This document shows positions 1 to 12,322 of a stretch of DNA of 64,000 nucleotides, one piece after another. The notes beneath the pieces were generated by a model. It saw only the letters and a program-made list of their open reading frames with translations, did no database searches and was not told the DNA's origin. The stretch lies in contig JAWZYV010011909.1 in NCBI GenBank assembly GCA_038373885.1, positions 248,001 through 312,000 of the forward strand, read 5' to 3'. Position numbers and translations under genes: made by a program. Within the stretch, counting starts at the first letter, position 1, and the number at the start of each line of letters is the position of its first letter. Source of the stretch: Cheiracanthium punctorium (Eukaryota; Arthropoda; Arachnida; Araneae; Cheiracanthiidae).

Positions 1-237
1 TGTTTTAAGTATGAATTAAGATAAAGTATTAAACCTGATAGTGCTTGGATAAAGTAAGTTTATAACTTTTCTCTATTAAAATTAATTTTTATTTGTATGA
101 TATGTCAATCCCGCACGAGATTGCGGGATCGACATTTCATTCAAATAAAAATTAATTTTAATAGAGAAAAGTGGGGGAAAAGTAAGTTTATAAGCACTAT
201 CAGGTTGAATACTTTATCTTAATTCACAATTAAAACA
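1..237. repeat. Foldback (near-palindromic) element
   Basis: The first 46 bases reappear, reverse-complemented with a few mismatches, at 192-237. An inner pair of about 29 bases (68-97 and 142-170) also matches, so nearly the whole 237 bp can fold on itself. The centre carries its own small GC-rich hairpin (CCCGCA...TGCGGG). There is no open frame. The structure is that of a foldback MITE. The left edge may lie outside the window, so no target duplication can be judged. Confidence 0.7.
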
Positions 238-339
238 ATACCTTACATAAATATGAAAATTATAGCCATGATATTGTAATCCCGCACAAGCGGAATTGCT
301 TACCCTACTTGGAACATAAAATTTTAAACTTCATACTAC

Positions 340-436
340 TTTCAATTATGCGAAACCCATGGTACACCTTGCATATTAGTCAATTATGGCGATTTTTCAT
401 AATTTGACGACTTGCGCATATATATAGTTAATAATT
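340..436 (-). repeat. Dispersed repeat, copy A, distal part
   Basis: Read on the minus strand this matches 32120-32142 joined to 33118-33240 (for example ATTATTAACTAT, then ATGCG, then AAATTATGAAAA). The rest of copy A is at 1500-1990, so the copy is split by the insert at 437-1499. It also provides an unoccupied version of the hAT target found at 32135-33125. Confidence 0.6.
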
Positions 437-1499
437 GTAGGGATTAATTATTATGAAACTGAAATTAATTTATTTTAACTTTAATTACTTAATTCTTATC
501 TTCAATAGCATAAGTAAAACGTAACTAAAACTTAAATAAAAACCTTTCCCAGTTTCAAAACAATAATCCATTCTCCCGTCGTTGCAAAAAGATTTAATAG
601 CTGTTCGAATTGGAGCAGTAGCATCATTTGTAAACGGAGACATGAGCTCCGGTTTAAAATCAAAACATGTTTCATCGGCGAAGTTGAGCAGCGTTTGTGC
701 TGCTGGCCGTAATCTCTTTTCTGCGATATTCTTTTCTGTGCTGGTTTAGCTCGCGTGTCATTCTTTCGCCACGTGCGAATCATATGCAAATGTTTCAAGT
801 TTTCGCCATATGCTAATATCCTCGCTCCCGTGTGCGGCGGTCTCTGATTGGACGCCACGTCAGCTAGCGGCATTCTCGCAGTCGTTAACTTTGCCCCGCC
901 TTGAGGTGGAGTTTTAAGGAGGAGCGTCAAGGGGTTCATGTGATTGGCTAAAAGACCTCCCGTTTCCCTCCGGAGTTGTTATCGCCGTCGGTAACCAAAC
1001 AACTGGTTCTGTACAGTTGGTAGCTAACAACCGACGATTTCGTGAACCACCGGCGGAGAATTCCACCCTTAGGTCGCAGAGCAGCAGAGAGGGAGCCGGG
1101 TGCGTAGGACGCAGTTCAACCAGCGGCTGTAAGCCGTGTTTAAAGTAACGTAACGTAACTTAATTTATACTGCGATTTGCAGACATCTTTAAATTAAATG
1201 GAAGTTAAATCCTTTTTGCCGTAGTACCGGCCTGTTACGCTAGTTGCGTGAGCCTTGCAGAAATGTGAACGTTAGTTCTGAATTTAGCTAAATATACTTT
1301 GAAATGTTTTCTTGCTCATGTGACCGTAGAAATGTTTTGCATCCTGTGTCCCGTAAAATGTCATAATTGTTGTCATGACTTGTAAATAGAACTTGTTACT
1401 TAATAAAAATATTTTAGCCTACTTATGGCTTTGTTTTTTTTTAATTTAACTCTGGTAAGCAGAAGTAGGACCTCACGATGTTTTGTTCCCTAGGGTCTA
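437..1499. mobile_element. 1.06-kb insert of unknown class in a dispersed repeat
   Basis: Comparison with the uninterrupted repeat copy near 32110-32142 shows extra DNA here, flanked by TAATAATT (429-436) and CAATAATT (1500-1507), a plausible 8-bp target duplication with one mismatch. The ends (GTAGGGA... and, reversed, GTAGACCC...) are only weakly alike. The middle (about 640-1130) is clearly richer in G+C and CpG than its surroundings, with an inverted CCAAT box near 941-947 and a possible splice donor near 1128. An AATAAA lies near 1401. A 135-codon minus-strand frame (532-939) matches nothing I know. It could be a non-autonomous DNA element or a transposed piece of a host gene with its promoter. 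Confidence 0.45.
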
Positions 1500-1990
1500 C
1501 AATAATTAGCTCCAAGAAAACAGTGCTTCGTATGTTTCCTTTGATAAAACGTACGGAACAGCTAGGATAGCTTGCCACCCATGGCGAATTTCCATTTGAC
1601 GATTTACACATGCTCACAACCTATTTTAATATTCATTTAAGGTTCCCGGAAAACCGTTATCCATTTATATAATCCTTTGCAGATTCGCGTATTTAGTACC
1701 ACGAATTATATCATCTCGCCGTGCTGACAAATATCCAAAGTGTACTATAACTGCTATAATGGCATTGTTATTCCCGCAAAATATTTCTACTTTTGGCAAA
1801 TACTACAGCTGGTCCGGACCAGCTTTAAAATTATCTGCATTTTAATTATTTTTCATTTTCAAAATAATGGGTTCTAACATTTTGGAACTCGTGGTTTAGA
1901 TCCACCCTGCTTGGAAAGATACCATTTTGCCGGATCGCCCCGATACCAAGATGGCGCTTTTAAAATCGGCTGCAATTAGTTATTCTGTTT
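1500..1990 (-). repeat. Dispersed repeat, copy A, proximal part
   Basis: The reverse complement aligns along about 490 bp with 31640-32130. Shared blocks include AAAAGCGCCAT, the 'GGATAACCGTTTTCC' block, 'GCCATTATAGCA' and 'TAGCTGTTCCGTA'. There is no open frame. The class is unknown. Confidence 0.6.
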
Positions 1991-2005
1991 TGGAAAAACG
2001 AAAAT

Positions 2006-2706
2006 CGAGTTATACCATCTCAAGTCAGGCAGGGTATGTCAGGTCACCATCATAGATTTCTTTGAAAAAAATTATGGTAGTTACGGCTGTTGGAGACATG
2101 AAATATGCCGAAAGGATTTTGTCCCCAAAAATTTTTTTCTTCTGCTACAGTACTTTCAAATTTGGCTTAAAGTTTGTTATTTTTAGAAGATACGGAGATC
2201 GTGCAACACTTAAACTGCTGTAACTTCAAAGTTATTTCATCTATTCACTTAATTTTTTTTATTTTTTAGCTATTATGTTACCCTTTAATATTTTATATTT
2301 AAAAAAATCTGATTGCAAATTTTATATGAAAAATGTTTTTTCACCCTACAAAACTGCAATTTTTCAATTTTTAAGATTTTTTTTCCCTATTAATTTTTTT
2401 CTTTTTTTACAAAAGTAAAGGTGCCAATTAAAACTACTCTTAAGATACTATTAAAGTAATTTTATTTTTAATTTTAGACTGCCCACATTTTGGGAAATTC
2501 AGCTTTGAAAAGTCCAAATTTTCCAAAAACTTCAAACTTCGGGTGGCAACAGCACAAAAACCCCATTTTTTTAAAATCTCAAAATGTACACATTTGATGT
2601 CTCATGCATGCTTAACAAATTAAGCATAATTAGATGTTGTATTCTTGCCTGATTAATTTTATATGATTTTTGAAAATGGCTCATTTCAACAATTACAAGT
2701 CCTGAA
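2006..2706 (+). repeat. Left long terminal inverted repeat
   Basis: This is the left arm of the element 2006-4823. It is noncoding and rich in A and T homopolymers. The inner edge ends near the block 'AACAATTACAAGTCCTGAA', mirrored at about 4108-4128. Confidence 0.8.
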
Positions 2707-2829
2707 TTCAACTAGAAATTTTTATTTTTCTATAACTAAAGGAAAATATTTTATTTTATTTATTTATTTTTGCTTAGAAATTAGGGCATTTGTTATTTTT
2801 TTTATTAATATAATTTTATTTTTTAATAT

Positions 2830-3619
2830 ATGATTATATTTTATTTATTAATATTATATGTTTCGAGAAGTTGCACTAGTGAATCTCTTAAAACACTAAT
2901 TCATATTTCAGATGGTGCAGCTAGTCATTTTAAAAATAGATTTCAACTGTATGTAATGTCAAAAATACCCAATTTAATGAAAAAAAAAATGGATTTTTTC
3001 TGCAACAGGTCATGGCAAAAGTGCATGTGATGCAGTAGGTGGGCTCTGTAAACACTATGCAAGTAAACATAACCTGCAAAAGGAGAGTGTGCAAGCAATT
3101 AGAGATGCAACTTCATTTGTTAGAGTGCTATCTAACACTGTTAACAATATCATGCTTTTAGATCTCAAAAAGGAAACTGTTGCAGCTTGCAGATCAAGCA
3201 AAAAAGCTTGGGCAAATGTAAAACCGGTTGTTGGAATTCAGTCAAAACATTATTCGCTATATAAGGGCAATGATGTATATCTAAGACGTACAGTAAAGCA
3301 TAAGGTTAAAAAAGTTGAAACATCCATCCAAGTGAAAAAGCACTATTGATATGACTTCAAAATGGGAGACTTTGTTGGATGCATCTATGAAGATAATTGG
3401 TGGATGGGACAAATTACTGGAATATCAAAAGAACTAATGGATGTAAATGTATCATTCATGCATCCCCATGACCCAGCGAAAGGATTTCAGTGGCCAGAAG
3501 AATCCAGAAAAAGGAAGGACGAATGCTCTGTGCCAATAGAGAATGTTCTTTTTAAAGTAACACATCTAACTCTACATGGGCACTCTGCACAACTTCATTC
3601 TTTTATGAAATGGAATTAA
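2830..3619 (+). pseudogene. DDE-like transposase remnant (C-terminal half)
   Basis: Three adjoining frames read as one protein after one frameshift and one stop. The first (2830-3030) contains 'SDGAASHFKNR'. After a shift in an A-rich run near 2985 the reading continues with 'SATGHGKSACDAVGG' into the frame starting at 3089. A single in-frame TGA at 3347-3349 precedes the last frame (3362-3619), which carries 'YEDNWWMGQI' and 'VSFMHPHDPAKGFQWP'. An acidic residue in 'SDGA' and another in 'SACDA' are placed as catalytic acids are in DDE/D transposases; that placement is inference. About half of the usual length is missing at the N-terminus, deleted between the left arm and 2830. Its position between two 700-bp inverted repeats supports a transposase origin. 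Confidence 0.6.
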
Positions 3620-4106
3620 AACGAATTGAGCACATTTTCTCTTTAAATGCCTTTTAATTAGTGAAAACAATTATGCTTTTATTATTTCCTTAAGAACTAT
3701 AGTTATATAAAGAATTACATTTTATAAATGTTACAACAGTTAAAATAAATAAATAAAAATGCAGAAAACAATCTAGTGCAGCAAATTAACTGTACAGTGA
3801 AATTCTTATCTGGCAGGAGGGGTGGAAAACTAAAAAAATAAATTTTTAAATAAGAAGCCAACATTTCCTTTAAGGTAAAAGTATATACATCTATACATAT
3901 TAATTTCACAATACTTCTAGTTTGTTAAACATTTTCTTACTGAATTTCAAATTTTTAGCATTTTAATTATCTGTACTGCTATTCTCTGAAAACTGAATCT
4001 ATCTATCTATCTATCTACACGCATATGTACATAGCAATTGAAAAATTAAAATTTCTAGTATAATTTATATGAAACATTTACGGTGAGATGTAACGGAAAC
4101 AACATT
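3620..4106. other. 3' noncoding part of the transposon interior
   Basis: This lies between the transposase stop and the right arm. It holds a short (TCTA)n tract near 3999-4018 and otherwise AT-rich DNA. I see no gene. Confidence 0.5.
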
Positions 4107-4823
4107 CAGGACTTGTAATCGTTGAAATGAGCCATTTTCAAAAAATCATATAAAATTAATGAGGCAAAAATACAACATCTAATTATGCTTAATTTGTTAA
4201 GCATGTATGAGACATCAAATGTGCACATTTTGAGATTTTTTAAAAAATGGGGTTTTTGTGCTGTTGCCACCCGAAGTTTGAAGTTTTTGGAAAATTTGGA
4301 CTTTTCAAAGCTGAATTTCCCAAAATGTGGGCAGTCTAAAATTAAAAATATAATTACTTTAATAGTGTCTTAAGAGTAGTTTTGATTGGCACCTTTACTT
4401 TTGTAAAAAAGAAAATTAATAGGGAAAAAAAATCTTAAAAATTGAAAAATTGCAGTTTTGTAGGGTGAAAAAACATTTTTCTTTTCATATAAAATTTGCA
4501 ATCAGGTTTTTTTAAAATATAAAATATTAAAGGGTAACTTAATAGCTAAAAAATAAAAAAAAATTAAGTGAATAGATGAAATAACTTTGAAGTTACAGCA
4601 GTTTAAGTGTTGCATGATCTCCGTATCTTCTAAAAATACCCGATTTTAAGCTAAATTTGAAAGTGCTGTAGCAGAAGAAAAAAATTTTTTGGAACAAAAT
4701 CCTTTCGGCATATTTCATGTCTCCAACAGCCGTAACTACCATAATTTTTTCAAAGAAATCTATGATGGTGACCTGACATATTTTGACTTGGCCTGCCTGA
4801 AATGAGATGGAATGACTCAATCG
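4107..4823 (-). repeat. Right long terminal inverted repeat
   Basis: This is the right arm of the element 2006-4823, the reverse complement of 2006-2706. Small indels, such as the extra 'CCAAGTCAAAA'-type block near 4780, show that the arms have diverged since insertion. Confidence 0.8.
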
Positions 4824-6954
4824 CTAATTCTAAACTCCTGTTGTCTAAGCGAACTTTCACAAAAATGACAATTTTCAATTATTCACGCAATGACCTATGA
4901 AAAACTAATGATTTAATTAATTTATTGTTTAAGGAATAATTTCATTGAAAAAATACCATGTTAGAAGTGGCCGTTCTCAAACTTTTTCCCTTAAGACTAA
5001 CTACATCGCTGCTTTCCTGCATTATCCTGAAAACGTACACATGGCGACTTTGGCAGAGGGGCGCATAAATAACTTCTGTTGCCACGGCCAGTGACAAAAC
5101 AGAAGGACGGGCAAGATATCGCAGACGAAGTTGCCCTCTCTCCCCAACACGAGACTGTCACAAGCTCATTACTTTTACTGAAAAATATATTAGTTACCGA
5201 CTGAATTACATAAATTTAACAACATACATAAAATACATACAACAACATTCTGATATCAAATTCACAGATATCAGTAAAAAAAAAGGTAATTGCTCTGTTT
5301 TGTAACTTGTAGTAATAAAGGGGGCCCCCAAGCAAATTGGCTACGGTCCACAACAATGTAGCGATGCCGCTGTTTACGGATAGGCTTAATTCATGATTTT
5401 TAGGCTGACAATCGTAAACTGGTCAGCTAAGTCATTTCTTCTTAATATTTTCTTTTTATTTAGGTGTTATTTCTATTACTAATCAATACTTACCTTTAAA
5501 AGACAATTTACGGTCAAAAATATTTTTCTTTCTTTTTTACAGGAAAAGAATTAGAAAACAGTTAGGCGCATAGCATAGAGGGTTTTCTTTTTTGTTACTA
5601 TTATCTGTTGCGTGCGGCCCACGCTTTTGTTTTATATTTTAAAGCTTTTTCATAGATATTAAAAAATTCATAATGGCAAACTTTTATGACCGTTTGTATG
5701 GATTTAGGAATTTGAATGCAGTTATACTAATCAATATGCGACTAGGAAAAGTTCATTTATACTTTTTTGTCGGTTTTAAAAACTTGCTATATTAAGAAAT
5801 ATTGAAATTATAATTTTCTTTGTTTTAGATATCTGTGTGTAAAGTGCAAATTTCAATTCTTAAATATTTTTACAGAGAAATTCTCGGTACGAGTTTTTTA
5901 GTGCAAAGGTTTGCCATAAATATAAAAACCACTCTTACTTATTCACTTTTTTTGGGGGGGTGGGAGGGGGGGCAATTATTTTTTCCGAAACTAATAAATA
6001 TTTATCAAAGATTTTAAAGGGTTCGAAATTTTTAGAAAATTTGATGGCAAACACATAAATCGTACGATAAAATTTAATAAAATGAGTTATTTTATATTGC
6101 TTTAATTTTCTGTTTGGTCTGTCCCGATTTAGGAAAAGTAATTTATTTTGAGTATTTTTGTAATCGTTCCATTCCTTGGATTAAGATTACTAATTGTGCA
6201 ACTAGCATAGATTATTATTACACATGCGATAGTGCAATCAGCACTTTATTTGCGCGCTTCGTTATTTTTGCATAAGAAAATGAAAAACTTTTACGATAGC
6301 GATCATTTGACGCCGAATTCGCTCCGATTCATCACGATATGTATGTCGTCAATCGTATTCATGAAACAATTCGGAATGTCAGCTTATAAATTTTGGGCGT
6401 AGTGTGGGGGTTTTTTTAAATTTTGTTTTGTTTGATGTTAAAAATAAAATTTTACTTATTCAAAAAGTCTTTTACACAGTGTAAAATTAGAATTTGATTT
6501 TATCTGGCCAATTCAAAAACATGACGTACTGCAATTTCTAGAGATAGTCTGACAATCTAGACAAGGTAAGTTCTCTAAAAATACTGGTGGGATAACTTTG
6601 AGGGATTCTAACGCATATTCAAGATACATCTGGAGAAAACCTCCCAGAACTAGGCCGTTAGATCAATAGCCACGCGAGGAGAAAGAATCCCGAACCTGCA
6701 CTTCAGACCCCAATGTTCACCACTTTCCCAATGTTCAGCGTTTAATAAATTCGGCCATTGGTCGGCATGTTTTAATAGAAAAGTAGGACTATGAATACTG
6801 TACCCTCACTTTAATGTATTCCGTGCTTCTTTTTATAATGTTTTCTACTGGTTTCAAATTTTTATCTATGAGCTCATCATGGTGTTATTCATTTTAACGA
6901 GAACTGCACTCTCGTTGCGAAAACTGCCCACTGCTGTGCATTTAAATGGCATTA
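4824..6954. other. Noncoding AT-rich DNA
   Basis: No recognisable coding region or repeat ends. There is a G-run near 5953-5971 and a short GGGGGCCCCC block near 5331-5340. The short open frames look random. Confidence 0.4.
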
Positions 6955-7083
6955 AATCCGTTATAAAGTATCGGAGTCGTCCGATACAATAGCTGTAAAG
7001 TATCGGTATCTGCTATTTCTAGAAATGAATTTATAGGTAACGTATCGGTTATCGGCGAAAATGTGGTATCTGTCGATCCCTAC
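6955..7083 (-). mobile_element. Possible hAT-type end with CGATAC motifs
   Basis: On the minus strand the segment begins GTAGGGATCGACAGATACC and repeats CGATAC-like words several times. This resembles the subterminal repeats of some hAT elements. I could not find a partner end or a target duplication, so this is a tentative fragment call. Confidence 0.3.
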
Positions 7084-7816
7084 ATGTTTGCCAATTTCAC
7101 GCGATTCTACATACTTTTATAATTGCTTTGTTATAACGAATGAATGATTTTATGCCCAATCTGGGAACCATTAAGTTTATTTTTCCAGTTTTTTATAAAT
7201 ATCTCTTAAATTTCCAAAATCGAATTATTTCAAGTCAGATTATCAGGTTCCTCGGAATTTTCCGAATATGTGGGCACCTTAGTCGAAACTCTAATCCCAC
7301 GTTTTAGGAGAAAATAGCCGAACAAGCTCTGGACAGTGGACGTTACTTTTTTTTTTTTTTGAGAATAGAGGTAGCTCTGGTATGCAACATGAAGCTTGTA
7401 AGACTAATAAATCCCTAGACATTATTAGTCCCCACAACTTAATTTTCTTAAATTACTTATGCAACATGGACACCTGACGCTTTGTTCCACATTACTAGAT
7501 GCATTTAAATGCTTAAAAAATCATTTTTTAATATTATATTTTCCCAGTGGAAGAAAATGAAAATAAGAAGCGGTACTTAATGTAGCAAGAGATTACATCT
7601 TTGTTATGCTGTAATGCATTATTGTAAAAAATTACGTTGTGTTGTTGCCTTTAAAAGAACGGGGGTAAAATGGCCATCAAGTTTTATTTTAATGTTCTAA
7701 AATATTTTCCGAGATCTTATAAACGGAAACATGTTCTCATCTTTGGAGTTGAAATTTTTTTTACTTCTTTCCACATGCACAAAGATTTTACTAACAGTTT
7801 GTTGTTGGCTTATGTA
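7084..7816. other. Noncoding AT-rich DNA
   Basis: Contains a T-run near 7350-7361. I see no gene or repeat boundary. Confidence 0.4.
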
Positions 7817-10091
7817 CTAGCTGCGAGCCCGTTCTTCGCACGGTAGGAAACGAAAATTTTCGTTACATGTATAATTCGAATTTATTCGTGATGTGGAATT
7901 AAAAAAAAAGAGCAGACTTATTTGACTCTTCATGTAAAGTTTGCGTCATGAGTACTAACCTGGCATCATTGCAGTATAATGACTCAAAAAACTACGTCAG
8001 TGTCATTCACTATCAAAAAAGTAGAAAGCTTAATGGTTTGCAGAGAACTCCTGGCTTTCAAAATGTCTTATTGCTACATCATACTGTTTTTTAGGCTCAA
8101 GTTGTAGCATTAAATACCTAAGACACTACATGAAATGGACAACTATTTATTTCTTTCCGAACATGTACCATATAAGGAAAGTATTGGAATCATGGAATTA
8201 TTCGACTTCGAGATTTTGGTGTATTTACACGTTTTGAGGTCGTCTGAATTCATTTATGCTATTTTCAAGAGATGTTTTTAAAATAGCTGCGCACCCCCTC
8301 TTCATACGAGAAGAAGCGAATATTTTACTACTAAAATCATATCTGCATGTGACAAAACTGAATTTCATTTTTAAAAAGGTTCAGGTGATCTCCTCTGTTG
8401 AAATTACTGCGGGATATATTAACGCAAATTAGAATTACTTTTCGTTTAGTGGGTTGTAAGACAACCGTATAAAAAGGATAAACACTTTTAATTTCATGAA
8501 ATATTTATTGACGTGGTATATTGCGATTTATTCATATTATCCTTACAAATCTAATGATACTACCTATTACGTACATTAATACTATCTATCTTCGCTTCTC
8601 CCTCTTCAAGGCTCCCTGAAAAGAAACAGCTGAGATTATTTGGACCCAATGATATCTTTTGATTCTATGGCGATTCTTTGCAATTTACGCATTAGCATAA
8701 ATAATAATCATTTCACATAATGGCTGCCATTAAGGAAACTCTCCAAATATATTTAATACATAGTTTTATAAGATTGGTGAATTTAGCGCCGCAAACCATT
8801 TCACCTTACTGTGGGGAGAAAATATCCAAGGGGTGCCATTTTAAATATTCATGTATCTAATATAGCGATATCTTTTATATCCTCCATAGTCCTGTCTCCT
8901 AAAAAACATCAAACTAATCTCGAGGAGCTACTTATTCCCGCTGTAATTGTGACATGGCGCAGAGTTGCAGAGTTTACAAATTTCACGCATTTTTTTTAAT
9001 TTATGACATCACTGTTTGACTGCCATAAAGGATACCCCAGTTGGTTGAGGGAGTTTTGATATTTCGCATAGTAGTTTACAAACGGTATCATTAAAACTTT
9101 GCGTTATGTTGGACCTTCATGGCGGAACGTAATTCAACGTTAAAATAAAACTATACTCGCAACCTGCATGCATATGTTTGGCATTTAATTATGGCGCACG
9201 CGTTGCCTAAAATAAAAATAGTAAATAGAAAAATTTTAATATATCACGCTTTGAAACGAACTTTGTAACTTTAAAATGAACATTTTCAGGGCCATGAAGA
9301 CATTTCAATTTTTAAATAAGTACCGTATTAAAATACCACTTTTAATAATAATAATAATCGTGAATTTCTTATATACAGTTTATTTTTACAGTAAATTTTA
9401 ATCAAAATATCGTCTCTCTGTGTTGAAAATAAAGCTGGAATAAATGAATTAATTTATGGCGCAATTTTTACGTATCTTAAAGCATTTGACGTCATAGATC
9501 CTCACTTGCTAATTGAAATTCCGATATCCCATTTAAAAACTGATTGGTTGAAGAAACCCTTTTTCCAATTCTTTTCTTTTTTTCCAATTCTTTATTACAT
9601 AACTTCTCGTGCCGTGATCGCAATGTAATAAATGGTGTAAGATCGCGGTGATGCAATTAAATTCTAAACATTAGGCTACATTAAAATTCGTAAAAAATCT
9701 ATTATTTTACGAAAAAATTCTATTATTTTACGAAAAAATTAGCCAAAACAGATGCTTAGTAAAAAAATTCCTAAAAATCTGTAAATCATGTTACGTATTC
9801 AGAACAAACAGTTTTTAAAAGAAACTTTTCTCATCTATCCGATGATACAAATGCCGTTTTGCTGCGAGCGTAATTTCCGCCGTTATTACGAATTACGCGA
9901 GAAAAAAATGCCAAAAATTGCATAAAACATTAAAAAAAAATTCTAGGTCGAATTTTGAAAAAAATCGCTTCGAGGTGCACAACTGCATACTTACATCTTC
10001 CCGAATACCAAATTTGGTGTTTCTAGGTGTATCCGTTTGTCCGTAACGCTGCCGACAGACACCCACACACACCTTTTATAATAAGTGGAGA
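7817..10091 (-). mobile_element. Non-autonomous Helitron, reverse strand
   Basis: Read on the minus strand the 3' end is a GC hairpin (CCGTGCGAAGAACGG) followed by a short spacer and CTAG at 7817-7820, next to a T. That is the CTRR end and hairpin expected of Helitrons. The same hairpin word occurs at the 3' end of the plus-strand Helitron ending at 59616. The 5' end is placed at about 10091 (TCTCCACTTATTATAAAAGG on the minus strand), less securely because the preceding base is not A. No Rep or helicase coding sequence is visible. A second, weaker hairpin end (8284-8310, with CTAT instead of CTAG) suggests nesting or a second terminus. Confidence 0.55.
8152..8283 (+). repeat. Truncated copy of the 13473-15326 repeat end
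   Basis: Matches the tip of the inverted-repeat element at 13478-13600: CTTTCCGAACATG, then AAGGAAAGTATTG, then 'GAGATTTTGGTGT'. It stops just before the second Helitron-like hairpin, so it was probably part of the DNA carried by the Helitron. Confidence 0.6.
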
Positions 10092-11950
10092 AAACATTCC
10101 ATAATTAAAAATTAAATTTGGCCTTTAATTTTTAACGAGTATTTTGCTATTTGTTTATTAAATGAAAACGCCTATTTTTTTATTATAGAAACCAAAGTCC
10201 TGTTTTATTAAAATTGCCTCAAAAAGTCTGTCGCTTGTGAGCCATAAGTGAAATTATATCTTTACTTAAGATATAATGCATCCTTTCCAAATTAAACGAT
10301 TTTCACGATGTAAATAAATTGGAAACAGAAATTGAAAAGAACTATATGTGGCACGGTTGGAAAGTCACCAACGATCTATTAAGCTTTATCAGTATCTACT
10401 GGCTCTTAATTATTCTCTTACTGTTAAGAAGCAGTTTTTATCCTTGCTAATATTTCTGATCAACAATTTAGGCGCACAGTTATTGAAAGTGTTAAGCGTA
10501 ACGTCTCAGTCGTTTAATTTTACCATGCATTTTCTCATTATTATTGAGGAGCGACTGCGTATGTGGAGTAGCTTGGTGTTCAGAGAAATAGTGAAGATAA
10601 ACTCATTTCCGCTGCAAAACTCACGCGCAAAAATGCTAAAATTTGCCAGTCTGAATAAACTGCTCTTCAGACATGGATTACGTGACAGATCATATTTCTG
10701 TTTTATTACTTCTTTCCCGATAGAGCCATCTTTCACGCTGATAGTCTTCTCAAACACTTCACTATAGCATAAAGCTCTAGATTAATTCTTAGAAATAATA
10801 TAAATTTTGCTGATTTAAAATTTGTCCAACATTAAATAGAACTAATCTGATATCGCAGAATGGGTGATCAGGCCATTCTGTGTTATACCTTGAAAAAGGG
10901 AAAATTAAGTAGAACTAACTTCAGAGTTCGCTTTGAGGGGACAATTAAAATAAGAAACCAGACCAAACCCGCCCCCCCCAAACCAGGTCCTCAAGAGAAT
11001 TATAAAATTTTCAATATTACAAATAGTCATCCGTCCAAAAATCCCAACAATATAGTGAAGCCATCTATCAACGCAATAGATTTTAATGCTTCGACATACA
11101 ATTATCAAACGTTCACTCAATGCCAGGTAACGTGCTATAATTGCAAAAATTTTGCTCGAGATGGCCCGCCAAAACAGTTTGGCCACAGCCATGTTGTTCA
11201 CTTTTTCTATTCAGATAAACTTTTTGCTCAGCGGTTTGTGTTAAAATTACTCTATCAGCTTTGAAGAAAGTCTTATCTTAACATTTAACAACGACTTGTG
11301 AATTTACAAGAAACTGATAATTTTGCAAATTTTTTGTGTAACTGGTTAGTTACACATTTGTTATTTCCCTTCCCTTAAAACCATGCTCAAACTTTTTTAA
11401 GCATGATTTAAAAATATTACTGGAAGGTTTGGAAGCTAATCCGAGTTTAAACTTCATTCTGTTCAAATATGTACAAAGTGATTTTTTAAGATTTCCTCTA
11501 TCGCACAATATTCCTTGAACATATTCCTTACAGTATTCTTCGCTATAGCATAATCCCTATCCATACTCCCTATAGCATAAACAAATCACTCCAAAAGATA
11601 CCAATTCTTTTTTGCGCGCATTTAAAACACTTATCTACTCAATATCGCCAATAGATTTTAAGTCTTAAAGAATAATAATTTGAGCTCAGTTTGTAAAGCA
11701 TATTAAATTGAACATGTTAGAACAAATTTTTTGAAATCAAAAATTTATATTTTTATCCCTTTACGTTCCTCTTTCGGCTCTAATCGCTCAAAACGTCAAG
11801 AGAACGGAATGAAGTAGGGTATATTGATTTTTTTATAGTTTTAGTAGGCAAACAAGGGTCAGTTTCTGAACAAAGTTTTTCAAGATATCGAAGTAACGCT
11901 GCTTTGTCATCGTAACACTAAAAAAAAAAATACAAGATGAAATAATCATG
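10092..11950. other. Noncoding DNA with two unrecognised frames
   Basis: Two plus-strand frames (10348-10767, 139 codons; 10860-11264, 134 codons) have no motif or family I know, and overlapping minus frames of similar quality exist. I treat them as chance. A C-run lies near 10972-10979. Confidence 0.35.
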
Positions 11951-12319
11951 CTGTGCGGCACAACCAGCTGTCGTCAAAAGGGTCTTTAGATCTGTGTCAC
12001 GCGATGAACGTTTCGATCGTCTGCCATCTTGCTGGTAGTTAAGTCGAGCGATGGCAACGGCTGCCCTTTTTCAGCATTGGGCAATCTACCCAGCTGTTCT
12101 CGCATTCTTGCGTATTTTAGCAGATGCCAGCGATGTTAAAAGTAATTGTGACAGTCTTTTTACGGGAAATCAACATGCTCAAAAGTAAAGGATTCTCGTG
12201 GAGCTATGTCACCCGCAACTATTTTTATATAAATAAAATCTATTCTTCGTGACTGGCAACAGTCAAACCATCAGAGTTTGGTGTTCCCAGAGCGGGAACA
12301 CTGCACGTTAAAGAGTTAA
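11951..12319 (+). mobile_element. Truncated TTAA-type (piggyBac-like) MITE, family 1
   Basis: Matches the right two thirds of the full copy at 12613-13096: 'CGATGAACGTTTCGATCGT', 'GTCGAGCGATGGCAACGGCTG', 'GTAAAGGATTCTCGTG' and the right end ACGTTAAAGAGTTAA. The left end with its TTAACCC tip is missing. A copia remnant starts immediately to the right. Confidence 0.75.
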
Positions 12320-12322
12320 GGA

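Larger units (their letters stand above)
2006..4823 (+). mobile_element. DNA transposon with about 700-bp terminal inverted repeats
   Basis: Positions 2006-2706 and 4107-4823 are inverted copies of each other over about 700 bp with scattered substitutions and small indels. Examples of shared blocks are 'AAATCTATGATGGTGACCTG' and 'CAAAATGTGGGCAGTCTAAA', each with its complement in the other arm. The 1.4-kb interior holds one damaged protein-coding region on the plus strand (2830-3619), oriented from left arm to right arm. Outer ends are set where similarity fades and are good to about 10 bases; I cannot define a target duplication. Long arms with a single internal gene fit a cut-and-paste DNA transposon, but I do not assign a superfamily. 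Confidence 0.8.

Noticed and set aside
10348..11264. Two frames of 139 and 134 codons as a possible gene pair
   Set aside because: No motif recognised, antisense frames of similar length exist, and no splice or promoter context could be defended.
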